Below are positions 26,001 to 36,733 of a stretch of 64,000 bases of DNA, piece by piece (the first letter of the stretch is position 1; every line of letters begins with the position of its first letter). The notes under the pieces are model-generated. The model worked only from the letters and a program-made list of their open reading frames with translations, searched no databases and had not been told where the DNA came from. Source of the stretch: Hirundichthys speculiger (Eukaryota > Chordata > Actinopteri > Beloniformes > Exocoetidae); contig JAGFBZ010000817.1 of the NCBI GenBank assembly GCA_018398805.1, forward strand, positions 948,001 to 1,012,000, in the 5' to 3' direction. The position numbers and the translations under genes are program-made.

Positions 26001-28717
26001 TGGGACTGTGGTCCAATCAGGCGATAGCGGACAATCTCCATAGTAAGATCGCTGCAAAGAATGCACCAAAACAAAAGTGAATAAGAGAATTATCATCATT
26101 TGCAGGAAAAGGTATTTATCTAAATTATTACTGAAAGAGTAGTCATCCAAATTTTTACTGAGCTTGCATTTGTATAGAATTCGGACAGTTCACTAACTTT
26201 ATAACTATTCCAGTTAAACTGGACTTCCAGGTAACTGGGGTACCAGGTAATCTGGTTCCATCTCCCAAGATCTTCTTTGCAGGAGGTCCACTGGCATCCC
26301 TACAGGCCCGTTTTCTCTTGCTTCCAGGTGCCAACTTGGCTTCAGGAGTGTTTTCAGGCTTTGCCTCCGCCTGCTGGGTGGAATCTGCTCCTGCAGATGT
26401 GACCACTGGTAGAAGCTGGGGGCACAACAGCCTCACGGCACTGACACACACTTTGTAATTCAAGGAGAAGATCCTGAAGAAAGGATGAAGGATCTGGAAT
26501 TAACAGCTTTCCTCTTTAATGAATCATATAATGCTAAAATTCAAAACAACTTCCAAAATCCATCACACCTGCTTAAGAGTAGGATGAGCCCAAATCCACA
26601 GCTGCCTGTGAGGTGATCCTGGGATTTGGGGTCTCCAGAGGAAAGTGACAGGGCCCAGTGGTTGTGAGGGGTACTGTCCCGCTCTGTACACCACAACACT
26701 TCCCTGCCTGCGCCCTGACAGGCAGAGCGCTGCAGCAAATGTCGGTCCTACCAGGAAAAAAATGAAGCAACTCATAGGAGGTTTGAACTCAAAGAGGGGA
26801 ACTGCAGAGAGAAGCACAGGTTCTGAGTGTTTCTGAAGAAAAAAAATATTTATTTGCACTCACCTGCCTCCTTGCTGGTCATCTGTGACAGAGCAAGCAG
26901 CAGTTTGTCTTCCACTCCCTGCAGCTCTATACAGCAGTAATAAGAAAGATCCTGACAAGACAGAACCAAACAGTTAAAGTTCATTTTCTGAGCAGTGATA
27001 CTTCCTCAAGTATGGTAAATAAAAACACACATTTGTCCCGTGTGGTTACCTGAAGGAGGGCGTGGCTGCTCATTGCTCTGTAGCACGGTCTGTAGCACTT
27101 GTACGTAGGTCTGTCCCCAAGACAGTAACCCCATTTTTTAACCATGTGGAAACGCTTGGCGTGCCAAATGTGCGTCTCCAGCCAAATGTTCTTCCGCTGG
27201 CGGCGGTTGAACTGCAGCAGCAGGTTTCCATGGCGCCGGCGAGCCTTACGGCTTTTGCTTTTTGCTGGTTTCTTCTTCTTTGAGCCAGTCTGGAGGGTCT
27301 TCTCCCGCTGGAGGAGAAGGATACTCGAAAGGTTACTCAGAAAAGAGTTTGTGTGCAGTACAATAAAGTGACGAAAGGACAGATTAAAATGCCAAATATG
27401 AATCCGGTCTTGGACATTACCAGTCTGTTGGCCATGTCTCTCAGTCTCAGAGGGAGCCGCTTGGGGTTGTGGCTCATCGCCCGTCTTCTCATGTGTTTGG
27501 GCAGAGCTTGACACACCTGGCTGCTCCCTGATGCCTTGGTTACGGCTTTTAACATGGCTTTTACCTCTGCAGCCCTCGCCCTGGCAAAGGCTCCGGCTTG
27601 GTAAGGATGAGAGTTGGACAGACTCAATTTCAAATATCATTATTACGAATGTGATGCTGCATTTCCTGTTCACAGACAACTTAATGAGTGGTTTATTCCA
27701 TTCTGCGACTGATTCTGCAGCTGAATTTTCCCTACTTCAAGAAAGTCAGACGAAATAGCTAAACACCACCACATGAAATGAATGGATTTTACTATTAATT
27801 GCAATACAATAAAAGATGAGTCTCAATGACAAATGCTTTTCATCGAGAAAATACAGAGGGAAGTGTAAAAAATATGGTTTGACAATACTATGATGCAGTA
27901 GCAGTAGTAAGACTGACTTTACCCGTGATGTACTTGGGCATCTCTTTCGCATAATGACCGTCATCTTTTTGATGTCCACGGACCCATCCATGCCTGTGGG
28001 GAGGTTCCTTGAGCCTCTCTGAGAAGGGATGCAAAAAATGTGATTGACTGATGTTGAATTTCCTCTTTTTAACATCAAGTCTTGACAGCATTCTTCTTCA
28101 CTTTATTACTTGTTTATTTGTTGCATGGTCTCTTTTAAATAAATATTTATATCTGTTTATTTGGTTCCATACTAGGTTGCTTGTACTTTGTGTTTTTATG
28201 TCGTCATCACCACCACTGTTAAGCCAAATTTCCCCTGAGGGACAATAAAGCTCTGAGCTGAACTGAACACAGTAACTTGATGGCTGAAAAAAAAATAAAA
28301 CAGTGTTTAAACTAAGTATTTTACTTTGGGCCCTAAACAGAGAATTACTGTAGCATGACAGAGTGTTATCCCATGTAAAAAAAAATAATAATAATAATAA
28401 TAATTAGTTTGCCTGCACACACAGGGAGAACTGGATCAACCTGAAGGCTTGCATGGCTCTTGTCTTGCATGGATTTGGTTACTCAGATATTCACCATCTT
28501 AACACAAACACCCTTAAACGTTGAACTACCATCTGATGAAGTGCTGACAGTGGCAGACCTGCTGACTATGCAGCACAGAGGATGTAATGGAGGGAGGACA
28601 AGCTGTACCGGTGTCCGCAGCGTCTCCTCCATTCTGACCAGAGGACGATGGGTACTGCACATTGGCAGGCTGATTCCTCATCTTCTTCTCCCGCATTTTG
28701 ACTTTAGACGCTGACAT
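17854..28717 (-). CDS. pop1: POP1, large protein subunit of RNase P and RNase MRP
   Basis: Scaffold protein of the nuclear tRNA 5'-processing enzyme RNase P and of RNase MRP. Fifteen exons, in transcript order: 28717-28609, 28018-27923, 27596-27421, 27307-27050, 26951-26864, 26747-26569, 26473-26198, 26051-25958, 25839-25731, 25625-25506, 22340-22222, 22091-21899, 19982-19828, 19433-19203 and 18526-17854. Start [20 protein letters not shown] matches the vertebrate N-terminus. The POP1 domain has [15 protein letters not shown], then [20 protein letters not shown]. The POPLD-type region has [15 protein letters not shown] and CPAGVCF. The C-terminus has [17 protein letters not shown] and ends [11 protein letters not shown]. 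The end of exon 1 is the weakest boundary, chosen for phase. Exons 26473-26198 and 22091-21899 each hold one extra base; with both removed, the CDS is about 957 codons. The donor at 22221 is probably GC. The gene is essential in all eukaryotes studied, so I treat the shifts as likely sequence errors. Confidence 0.92.
20981..21346. mobile_element. Tc1-like miniature inverted-repeat transposon, about 366 bp
   Basis: The left end cagacatggaaaaaattatt and the right end (reverse complement cagtcctggaaaaaattatt) form terminal inverted repeats continuing through agaccacc. The element is flanked by TA on both sides, as expected for Tc1/mariner target duplication. It has no transposase frame and sits in the POP1 intron between the exons at 19828-19982 and 21899-22091. 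Confidence 0.85.
22640..22935 (+). repeat. Nonautonomous repeat ending in gcgattaaaaattt, copy 1
   Basis: This roughly 290-bp block (poly-T/A start, gcagcagaacatttaaataa, then gattaatcatgattaatcag) recurs at 41455-41755, and inverted at 41757-41925. It ends at ttgcccagcc next to a TA microsatellite. It lies between the POP1 exons at 22222-22340 and 25506-25625. The transposon class is not determined. Confidence 0.7.
22936..23002. repeat. (TA)n microsatellite
   Basis: About 33 perfect TA dinucleotides in a POP1 intron, directly after the repeat block ending near 22935. Confidence 0.97.
23243..24080. mobile_element. Internally deleted Tc1-like transposon
   Basis: Terminal inverted repeats are clear: left tgatcaaatttttaagacca and right, read in reverse complement, tgatccaatttttaagacca; both continue into gttgaa. 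A TA precedes the left end. Internal sequence near 23520-23690 translates in broken frames to a helix-turn-helix-like stretch resembling the N-terminus of Tc1 transposases (cataagcaaggcctctcaca). The DDE region is missing. It lies in the 3.2-kb POP1 intron. Confidence 0.75.
24090..25250. other. POP1 intron, no gene
   Basis: AT-rich intronic DNA between transposon copies. Two poly-A/T tracts (24206-24217 and about 24272-24283) and nothing coding were recognised. Confidence 0.45.
25262..25380 (-). repeat. tRNA-like SINE head or tRNA-derived relic
   Basis: On the minus strand a T-arm-like block (ccagg ttcgaat cctgg, near 25300-25285) carries a perfect B box, ggttcgaatcc. Upstream, agtgagtacgca only loosely resembles an A box, and no 7-bp acceptor stem closes. 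This looks like a tRNA-derived repeat rather than a working tRNA gene. It sits sense to POP1 in an intron. Confidence 0.5.
28080..28268 (+). mobile_element. 3' terminal fragment of a fish LINE/SINE
   Basis: The sequence aaatttcccctgagggacaataaagctctg followed by short gaactgaac units resembles the shared 3' tail of L2/Rex-type fish retroposons (quoted partly here as the motif cctgagggacaataaag). There is no coding content. It lies just upstream of POP1 exon 2 (27923-28018). Confidence 0.55.
28384..28406. repeat. (AAT)n microsatellite
   Basis: Seven to eight aat/ata triplets in the first POP1 intron. Confidence 0.85.
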
Positions 28718-29285
28718 TTTCTGTAGACAAAAAAACACGGTCGAGGCTGTCTGTGAAACAGCAGCAGGGGTCCCACCGGGCTGCTGAGTAACGCTACTCA
28801 CACCCAAAAAAACAAACAAAAAAACAAAACATGCACACCCAACACGCAAATAAGGCTGATTTATAACACACGTACCTCTCGACTGCTTGCTGTGCGTGCG
28901 TATGTCAAACAACACGATCCAAATGCCTTTCTCCTTCCAGGTAACCACCATGTGAGTTTTACTCACGCTGGTTGATGTTTGCTTCCGGGTGTGTGGTGTC
29001 GGTGGTATTCATGTTGTAATAGCGCAACAAAAAATCCAAACTCACGATCCGGACAAGATACAAATCCTGTCCTTTTTAATGCTTTTATTTAAGTAAAATC
29101 GAGCATAAAACGTTAATATATAGTCTATTAATACCACTGATTAAGCTCTAAATTCTATCAACAGAGTCTATTTGCGCATCTATCAGATAATTTACGGTAA
29201 AGCGTGTCTGACCTCCTTCTGTCGCCCTGCTGCTCTGTCCGAACGTTCATTTTTCACTCTTCTGGCTTTTTATACTCTCAGTAAA
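28718..29285. promoter_or_regulatory. Divergent POP1/RIDA promoter region
   Basis: POP1 (ATG 28717, minus) and RIDA (ATG 29286, plus) are head to head with 568 bases between start codons. The core (28900-29060) is richer in CG dinucleotides than its surroundings (acgtac, cacgatcc, cgcaacaa). No convincing TATA box is positioned for either gene. The arrangement suggests a bidirectional housekeeping promoter. This is inferred from geometry; transcription starts are not visible. Confidence 0.55.
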
Positions 29286-32200
29286 ATGGCAACGCTTATC
29301 AGAAGAATTATCAACACAACTAAAGCTCCTGCTGCAATTGGCCCATACAGGTGAGAAGAGATTTTGATGAATTAGGGTTTAACTTTATAGCTGACAAGAA
29401 GGAACCATTCACTACAACGTGGGAAGAGGAACAAGTGTTGTTAGTGTTATATAATGATAATCTGATAATCGATCAAATTTTTTTACCTTTTCTAATCAGA
29501 CAGTTAATTAGAATTAGAATATTTTTTTCAGTAAAGTCCATGATTATGAATTTGACACTTGACACTGTGATCGCCGTTGAAAGGTTGAACAATTAAGATC
29601 AGCAGCAAACTGTGTTTATAAGTTTGTGTTTGAGGCTCTACATGCACAGTATAGTCACCTGAAGAGGAGACTTTACCTACCAGAACATCAACATCAAACA
29701 ATCAGTTGGACCATCTGGTCCAAGTCTCAAAACCACAGATGAACAACATGATCACATATTTTATGGTGTCATTTATTTATTAAACTGAAACTGAGGGAAA
29801 ATGCAGTAGCAGTCTGTGAAACCCCAGCGATTAATAACTTGGAGATACATCTTTTGCAGAATTTTTCTTTTTTCCTTTTTTAATAGTTTCTGCATGACAT
29901 CATTATGGAAGAATTTGGCTACTCTTCTTTACAACGATGATTCAGTTCGTAGAGGTTTGCAGACATTTGCTTATGCAGCTCTCTCAAGGTCCTGTAGCAG
30001 AATTTCAGTCATGTCGAGGTCGAGGTCTGTACTTTGGATTATTGCAACACCTTGTTTTTTTTTTGTTGTAGATTTACAGTGATTTCTTGGGATCATTGAC
30101 CTGCAGGACTCAATTTCAGCAAAGTTTTATGTGTCAGATATGGTCTCACATCCGACTCTAGAATACTCTGGTATACAGAGGAGGTTAATGGTCAACTCAG
30201 TGACTACAAAAGAAGCCCAAATCATCATTCCTACCACACCATGCTTGACAGTTGGCAGGAGTTATCTGTTGCCAGATGTAGCAGTGTATTATGCTACGCA
30301 TCTCCACTTTGGTCTCATTTGTTCCAAATGACTTTGTTCAGATGCAACTTTGCAAACCTAAGCCATGCTTTATCATTTAACATGCAAAAGACAGCAACAG
30401 TTACTTCTTTAAGCTCACTGCTGATGTCTTTCCTGCTTGCAACTGTGTAAACACACACCTGAATGCTCCAGATCAGAAAACTGTCAAAAGCATCTGCTTT
30501 TATGGTGGTGCTGACACCTGCTAATAATCAGGTTATAAAGTGCATCTCATTCGCTGCTCCTGGATGCTACATACCATCTAAATTATTATGAAAGTGTTAA
30601 GGCTGTACTTAGGTCTTTGCCCACTACTTCTGTATTTAGTTTTTTTCCTTTGTTTTTTTGTCAAATAAATAATGGCGGCACAGTGTGGTGCAATATGTTA
30701 TGCTTTTTGTTCATCTGAGGTTGTATTTACCTTTCTTTTTTAAGTACATGCAGTTACCATCAAAAGTTTTAACATAAATACCCATTAATTTTAAGTGAGT
30801 TAGAGTTAGAACTACAGACACAAATGATTATTGCAAGAACATTTTAATATTAACTTGAAGAGACATGTATGGGATCTTAAAAAAAATCCCTCAGAAAAAT
30901 GTCAAACCTGGCAACAAAGACTACATAACCCCAAGGAAACACATTAAAGAGAAAAGTAATTTCAGGTGTTGTATCATCAGTAACTTTAAAATGTATTAAC
31001 TAACATTTGTGCATTTATTTGTTGGTATATTTCTGTAGCAGCTACGTTGTAAATAAACAGGGGAGGATGACAAGATTTCACAACCTTATCTGACTAGAGC
31101 TAAAGCAATGCAGGATGGGTAACCTTTGGTTCTGGTCTGTGTGTCTCCCAGCCAAGCAGTGGTGGTGGATCGGACCGTGTATGTATCAGGGCAGCTGGGG
31201 ATGGATGCTGCCACTGGACAGTTGGTGGAAGGTGGCGTTCAAGCCCAGACCAGACAGGTGACACATCACAAATCCCATCAGTAAATCATTCAAGATGGAT
31301 CCAGATAAATTGTTGAACATTAATCAGGAGTATAACGTGATCGCATTGTACCTCATACTAAGTGAGAAGTTTTCTTGAGATGTCTGTTATTTGTCAGTCA
31401 GTGCAAATATCCCCATTTCAATTATAAATTCACACCTTTATTCATAGCAGTGGCTTGTATGGGATGGACTGACTCCACCCCCTTTCACCCCTGAGTGCCT
31501 CATTTGGGGTTCATCCTTCTGTTTAAGCTAAAATGCATACTTAATTTCCAATCTTAATTGCCAATTATTTTCAAATACATTTATTTCCCTCCTCTGGAGT
31601 TCAGCCACAGATAGTTGATATCGGTCCCTCTTTTAGGCGCAGTCTTGTTACACATCATGCATTGAACATGCCGTGGTTGTGGAAATACTGCACCACAAAT
31701 ATATACAGTGGAAACCACAAGTTTACATAGACTGAATAAAAAGACTAATAAACTTTTTTGTTTGTTTGTTTTCACTGTCTAACATTAAATCAGACTTAAT
31801 TTTTCCTGTTTTACGTCAGTTAGGATTACCAAAATATTATGCTAACTGACCTAAAACATGAAAAATTTAGTAATGATTTAATGTGAGCCAATGAGAATAA
31901 AAAAGGTTATGTGTCTTTATATTCAGTGTATGTAAACATCTGGTTTCAACTGTTACATTCTAGCCAGTCAGGCTATTAAAAATCACATCACATTTGGGCT
32001 TGGTAAACCCTGAGCTTCACTACCAGGCCATTTCCTCTGTGTTTGGTTTGAGCTTTTAGAGGCAAATGTTGAGAACAGTCGTTTATATAGATCATCTCAC
32101 CAATTTTTACAAGTTTTTGTAAACCTCTGTTATCCTTCTGAATCCTCTATTCAGCAGCAATTGGGAATTTCAAAGTTCCACCTGGGAAAAAAAAAACCTC

Positions 32201-34373
32201 CCAAGAAGTTGGATTTACTAGTCAAGATATAAAACATTAGACAAAGTAATGCTAGAACATTGTCAGCACGCATTTTTGTCTTAATTGAAATATATACGAA
32301 CTGCTAATGAGAATTTTCACATTCCCACTTCTGAGGCACAGTAAATTCAATTCAGCTCAATTCAGTTTTATTTGTTTAGCATCTGTTACAATGTCAATTG
32401 TCTCTAGGCGCTTTACAGAGACCCAGAGCATGACCCCCGAGCAAATATCATTAACTAAAATTATAATATTAAATCCAAATCAAGGATAATGGCAAGTAAA
32501 AAAACTCCCACAGAGGGAGAAAAAAAATCCTTTAAGCCAGACTGTGGCAAAGAAAAACTCCACTTTAAATGCTGAGGAAGTAATCAGAATTATAATGACA
32601 TGGATTTATGTAGGAACTTTCAAGACATTCAAAGTGTTTTACAATAAGAATAATAACATAGCAAGTAGAGCGGCCATCTGCTGCTAGTATGTATTTGTGT
32701 TTCTGAAAGGAAAGAAGCACATTGCAGACTGAGTAGAAAAAAGGTCTGTAGATCCCTTAGAGTAGACGAACCAACGCTGTATAAATGTGTGTGTGAATGT
32801 GGCCTATTGTGAAAAGCACATTTACTGTTTATGCCATGTTGTCTATTAAGCTCCTTTTTTTGCTCAGGCTCTCGTTAATATGGGTGAAATCCTTAACGCT
32901 GCTGGGTGCAGTTATGAGAATGGTGAGAAAAACTTGTCTTACTAATTTTTTCCAAATATTGTATGTATGTAGGTGGTCAGTGTATTTTGTTGATCCTGAT
33001 TCATGTGTTTTATTCGATTTCCTGCAGTTGTCAAAACCACAGTGCTCTTAGCTGACATGAATGACTTCACCAATGTCAATGACGTGTACAAACAGTGTAA
33101 GTAGTCTCCTGTTTCAGATTGTAAATCAGTAGAATTAAGTCTGACTTCATGACAGTCTAGACCAGTGATCTTCAGTCCAGATCCTCGTCACCTACTGTCC
33201 TGCATGTTTTAGATGTTTCCATCCTCCTGCACAAACAGGACAAATTAAAGGTTCATCGACATACTTTCTAGACCTTCATGACAAGCTGGTGCTGGTCCAG
33301 TTATTTCAGCTGGGTGTGAAACAGCAAGAAAACATCTAAAGCTCACCATCTCCACTTTGTAATATAAAGTTAGTCACTAGGTGTCAGCACAGCCCCGGGA
33401 ACCAGAGAGATGACACGTCATGACTGATCATACAAGCCAGCCGGGTGACGTGTCATATGTTTTCATTTATCTGGTATAGTCCCAGAACCTGCATGATTAG
33501 TTCCTTTGTACAAAGCTCACTCTTTACACAGTTACACGGTGGCTTTGACAGATAATAAGCACAGGAGCTGTTGACATTTGCTGAGTTACTAAATACACAG
33601 TGAAATCTGAGCTGCTGCTGACAATCGATTATGTTTTACCTGAATGCCAGACGACGTCCCTGCCCTCCAGGTGGTTAGGTTCATAAAGAAACAGGCCTTC
33701 CGGTCATTTATGATATAGGGATGGTTGTATGTGGCTGAAGGTGAGAACCAGCAGAGATGTTCTGCTGTTTCAGATCACCGCCACATTTGCTTTCATTTAT
33801 TCAGGCTGATTAGATTTTTGCTATTGTTGATGCTGAGTGGCACGATGCTGATATTACAAGAGTCACCATCAACCACTTAAAATAGCAGTGTCTGTACATT
33901 CAAATGTGTGTGGAGTGGCTGTGGTATAGTGGGTAGAGATCTCTACCTGGAAGGGCACCAGTCAGTCCCAAGCCACTCATAGAGCTGGTCTCAAGCCCGG
34001 ATAAATGGGCAAGGTTGTGTGAGGAAGGGCATCTAACATAAAACCTGCTGAATCAATATGTGGAGCACTATGATCCACTGTGGAAGAGAAAAGCTGTACA
34101 GCTGAAAAGAAAGTGTAAATGTGTTTTCCCCTATGACCTGTTTGAGCTGCTTTCTGTAGTTTTCAGTGCCAACTTCCCAGCCAGAGCTGCTTATCAGGTT
34201 GCTGCTCTCCCCAGAGTAAGTACTCGATAAAATGTTTCCCTTTTTCCACTTCTTTCTCTAATGGCTTTATCCGAACTGAAAGCTTTCATCTAAACTGCGC
34301 TGTGTGTCTCCAGGGTGGACTGGTTGAGATCGAAGCAGTTGCTGTTTTGGGCCCTCTGACCGATGCACCTTAA
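29286..34373 (+). CDS. rida: 2-iminobutanoate/2-iminopropanoate deaminase (RidA)
   Basis: Enzyme of the YjgF/YER057c/UK114 family that hydrolyses reactive enamine/imine intermediates from PLP enzymes, releasing ammonia; the active form is a trimer. Six exons: 29286-29350, 31152-31257, 32868-32922, 33028-33096, 34160-34215 and 34314-34373. All are GT-AG and in phase, 411 nt in total, 136 aa plus TAA. This is the usual family length. Start MATLIRRIINTTKAPAAIGPYSQAV is family-typical. The core has VYVSGQLGMDAATGQLV, the mid-part TTVLLADMNDFTNVNDVYK, and the signature FPARAAYQVAALP carries the substrate-binding arginine. The end reads VEIEAVAVLGPLTDAP. No damage was seen. Intron 2 contains a Tc1-like MITE and the last large intron a SINE-like repeat. 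The poly(A) signal is at 34392. Confidence 0.96.
29597..31151. other. RIDA intron 1, no gene
   Basis: The 1.8-kb first intron. AT-rich, with no recognised repeat of confident identity and no exon. Confidence 0.5.
31706..31952. mobile_element. Tc1-like MITE, about 247 bp
   Basis: The left end cagtggaaaccacaagttta and the reverse complement of the right end, cagttgaaaccagatgttta, continue into matching catagactgaat/catacactgaat. The inverted repeats are about 40 bp with few mismatches. The left side abuts TA; the right side has TT, so the duplication is imperfect. Internal sequence holds a second inverted pair around 31800-31870 (cctgttttacgtcagttagg). No transposase. Confidence 0.82.
32335..32620 (+). 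repeat. Teleost interspersed repeat ('ctaggcgctttacagagacc')
   Basis: This starts with ctcaattcagttttatttgt, passes ggcgctttacagagaccc and agcatgacccccgagcaa, and ends in aagaaaaactccacttt. It is a widely dispersed percomorph repeat by my recollection. A partial reverse-oriented relative lies at about 37325-37415. RIDA intron 2; noncoding. Confidence 0.6.
33925..34100 (+). repeat. Short dispersed fish repeat with tRNA-like head
   Basis: The head gtggctgtggtatagtgggt resembles a degenerate A box. The body gtgaggaagggcatctaaca and tail actatgatccactgtgg match a common fish SINE/LINE tail that I recognise only by pattern. It is noncoding, in the RIDA intron between exons 4 and 5. Confidence 0.6.
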
Positions 34374-34391
34374 CAAGAACATCCATCAAAC

Positions 34392-34397
34392 AATAAA
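34392..34397 (+). terminator. RIDA poly(A) signal
   Basis: Canonical AATAAA 18 bases after the RIDA stop codon, implying a very short 3' UTR. Confidence 0.8.
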
Positions 34398-34399
34398 AG

Positions 34400-35215
34400 T
34401 GACGAGAGTGTATGTAGCAGGTGTATTGTGTTGTTTTGTTGCGCTCTGATAAAAACCAAGCTGTTTGCATGGAGTCACATTTTGAAAGCCATCGAGTGAT
34501 TTGGCGCTGTCACAAACATGCAGCAGCTCACCTGGCAGACGAGGAGCACTTTCTCCTCTCATTAACATTGATGGCATGTGCTTGGTGACATCGCCGCGTG
34601 TTCAACTCCCGCCGCTCAAGTTTCACTCACGATTTGCTGTTAATTATCCTGGCTTGTTGGTTGGCTTGAATTACACTATCAGCCTATGACAGTAGGTATA
34701 TCCTCTCTCTTTATTGATAATCGGCTGTAACTCAGCAAGAATCTTTTATCTTTTAATGATTAATGTATTGTTAATTCTCAGTCGTCCTCTGTGGGTAAGT
34801 GTTGATGGGCTCAGGGGTTTTTCAGTGCGAGTCAGTATGGCTTGTGTTACATTATGTGGTTTTAAGTGGATTAAATGACAGGAGCACAGTGAGTTCATGA
34901 AAGATAATATTTCCACTTTTTTTTAAACTCTAAAAAAAAAAAAAACCCTCTTACTGAATGTTTCTCAGAAGTTCTTATGAAGGCTTACCAAACTTTTGAG
35001 CGATGGGTTAACACATAACACAGAAGGCTGCACAGCTCCAGACTTGTATTCCAACACTAAGTCGCCTTATTTTAAATATTTTTCTGTTGTGTTTCTGCTG
35101 TGGAGCCTGCAGGACACAACTTGTCTGTATGGCTTAGAGTTTAATCATGATTGTGTGCACTCATGTTGTGGATTCAGGAGTTATAGTGGCTGCAATATAA
35201 TAAAAGACACTCAAT
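34400..35215. other. Spacer between the convergent RIDA and ERICH5 3' ends
   Basis: About 800 bases with no supported gene. Confidence 0.5.
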
Positions 35216-35227
35216 AGTGAGTAAGAC

Positions 35228-35233
35228 TTTATT
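35228..35233 (-). terminator. Probable ERICH5 poly(A) signal
   Basis: AATAAA on the minus strand (tttatt on +), 1.5 kb beyond the ERICH5 stop. The 3' UTR would run 36733 to about 35210. No closer signal of equal quality was adopted; distance makes this tentative. Confidence 0.5.
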
Positions 35234-36733
35234 CTGTACACTAAAAAGTTAAGAGGAATTACAAAGTTTGGAGAAGTAATATTACAAAGAAAACATATGG
35301 AGAGAAAAAAAAGTAAACAGAAGTTTGTTCCCACAACTTTCGTCACATCATATCCAGTCATAATCACTTTACACTTTCCCCTCCAGTACAAACGTTGATC
35401 TGTGACTAAGCATACATACTGTTTAATGCAATTATTCTAAAGTTTTCTACCATAAGACCTCTGCATTGTCAATAATACTTTTACATGAATATTAGAAAGG
35501 TTTATTACCAAGGAGAAGAATTTCATGAACATCTTCCAGCTACAGTGCAGCTATACAAGATGGCTTTATGGAACAGCACAACCACTCCTCAGTATTTTAG
35601 ATCATATGTTTCCTCATCATGGCAGTGAAATATTTTGTCAGAAATAACTTGTGCATATGCAAGTTATGTGATCTTTTCAATTTTATTTTCTTTTACCTAA
35701 ACCAAAAGCACATTTTGTTTCCAATTAAGAGTTAAAATATGTGAAAGAAAGGGAATGTGTAAATATAGCAATTCCTATCAAAATTAGCCTTATTAGAAAG
35801 GCTGCAATTAAATAATGTGCAAACATTTTTTGAAAGATTTTTCCTTTCCATAAACTTGTAGTTCAATCTGTGAAAACATGATCAGTATACGAGACAAAAA
35901 TACAATTAAACAAGCAGTGTGACTCTGGTTGCTGAGTTATTCCCCTATTCTGCAGCTGGATATTGTTTATCATTACCTTATTATTCACAGTCATGTTTGG
36001 CTCATTTTCCTCAGAAGCAGCTACTTTTAAGCATCCTTTTGTACGTCTCAAAACACTGCCACCAGTCCCTGAAGAGTTAACAATCTTTATAACAAGAGTT
36101 GACAGTATTGCACCCGAGTATCACATGTCACCAAGTGTTTTCATACCACGTTTGGTCTGCAGGCTAAGATGTGTGGCTACAGGCACCTGATGTCCCAGCA
36201 GAAAAACTCCTCTTGATCCACTGTGAAAGTTCATATACAAATGTAGGAAAAAAAAATCCCCAATTGTTCCCAACAGAAAAAGTATTAAGGCACATTGAAT
36301 ATTAACAAAGGTGTCGTGAAGTTTGGTGAGTGTTGATAAGGCAATACTGAAGATTAAGAGTTTTCTTCGTCTCGTTTCTCTTCTAGTTGTCTCACATTGG
36401 TAGCTTTGGGGACTTTGTTATTTTTGGTGAATCTCTTTTCTCTGAAACAAAAAGAAATGAGACAATACTCAAGCATCTGAGGTGCACATCAACTTTTCAT
36501 TTTTGTAATTGTAACATCTGTGTAGTTCGCAGGGAGCACAAAGACAGTTTTTTTTCTGTGGTGAAAGGAAGCCCTCTGTGCTCCATGTTTTACCAAACGT
36601 ACGTTAATAGGAACTGTACTCATAAGAACATAATAGTGCTCTTCTGGGTGCACTTCCCTGTATTAACAGTGAGTGTGATCCAGCAGTGTTTGTCTCGGGT
36701 TAAAGTGCCGCTTGTGGCTGTGCTCTTACCAAC

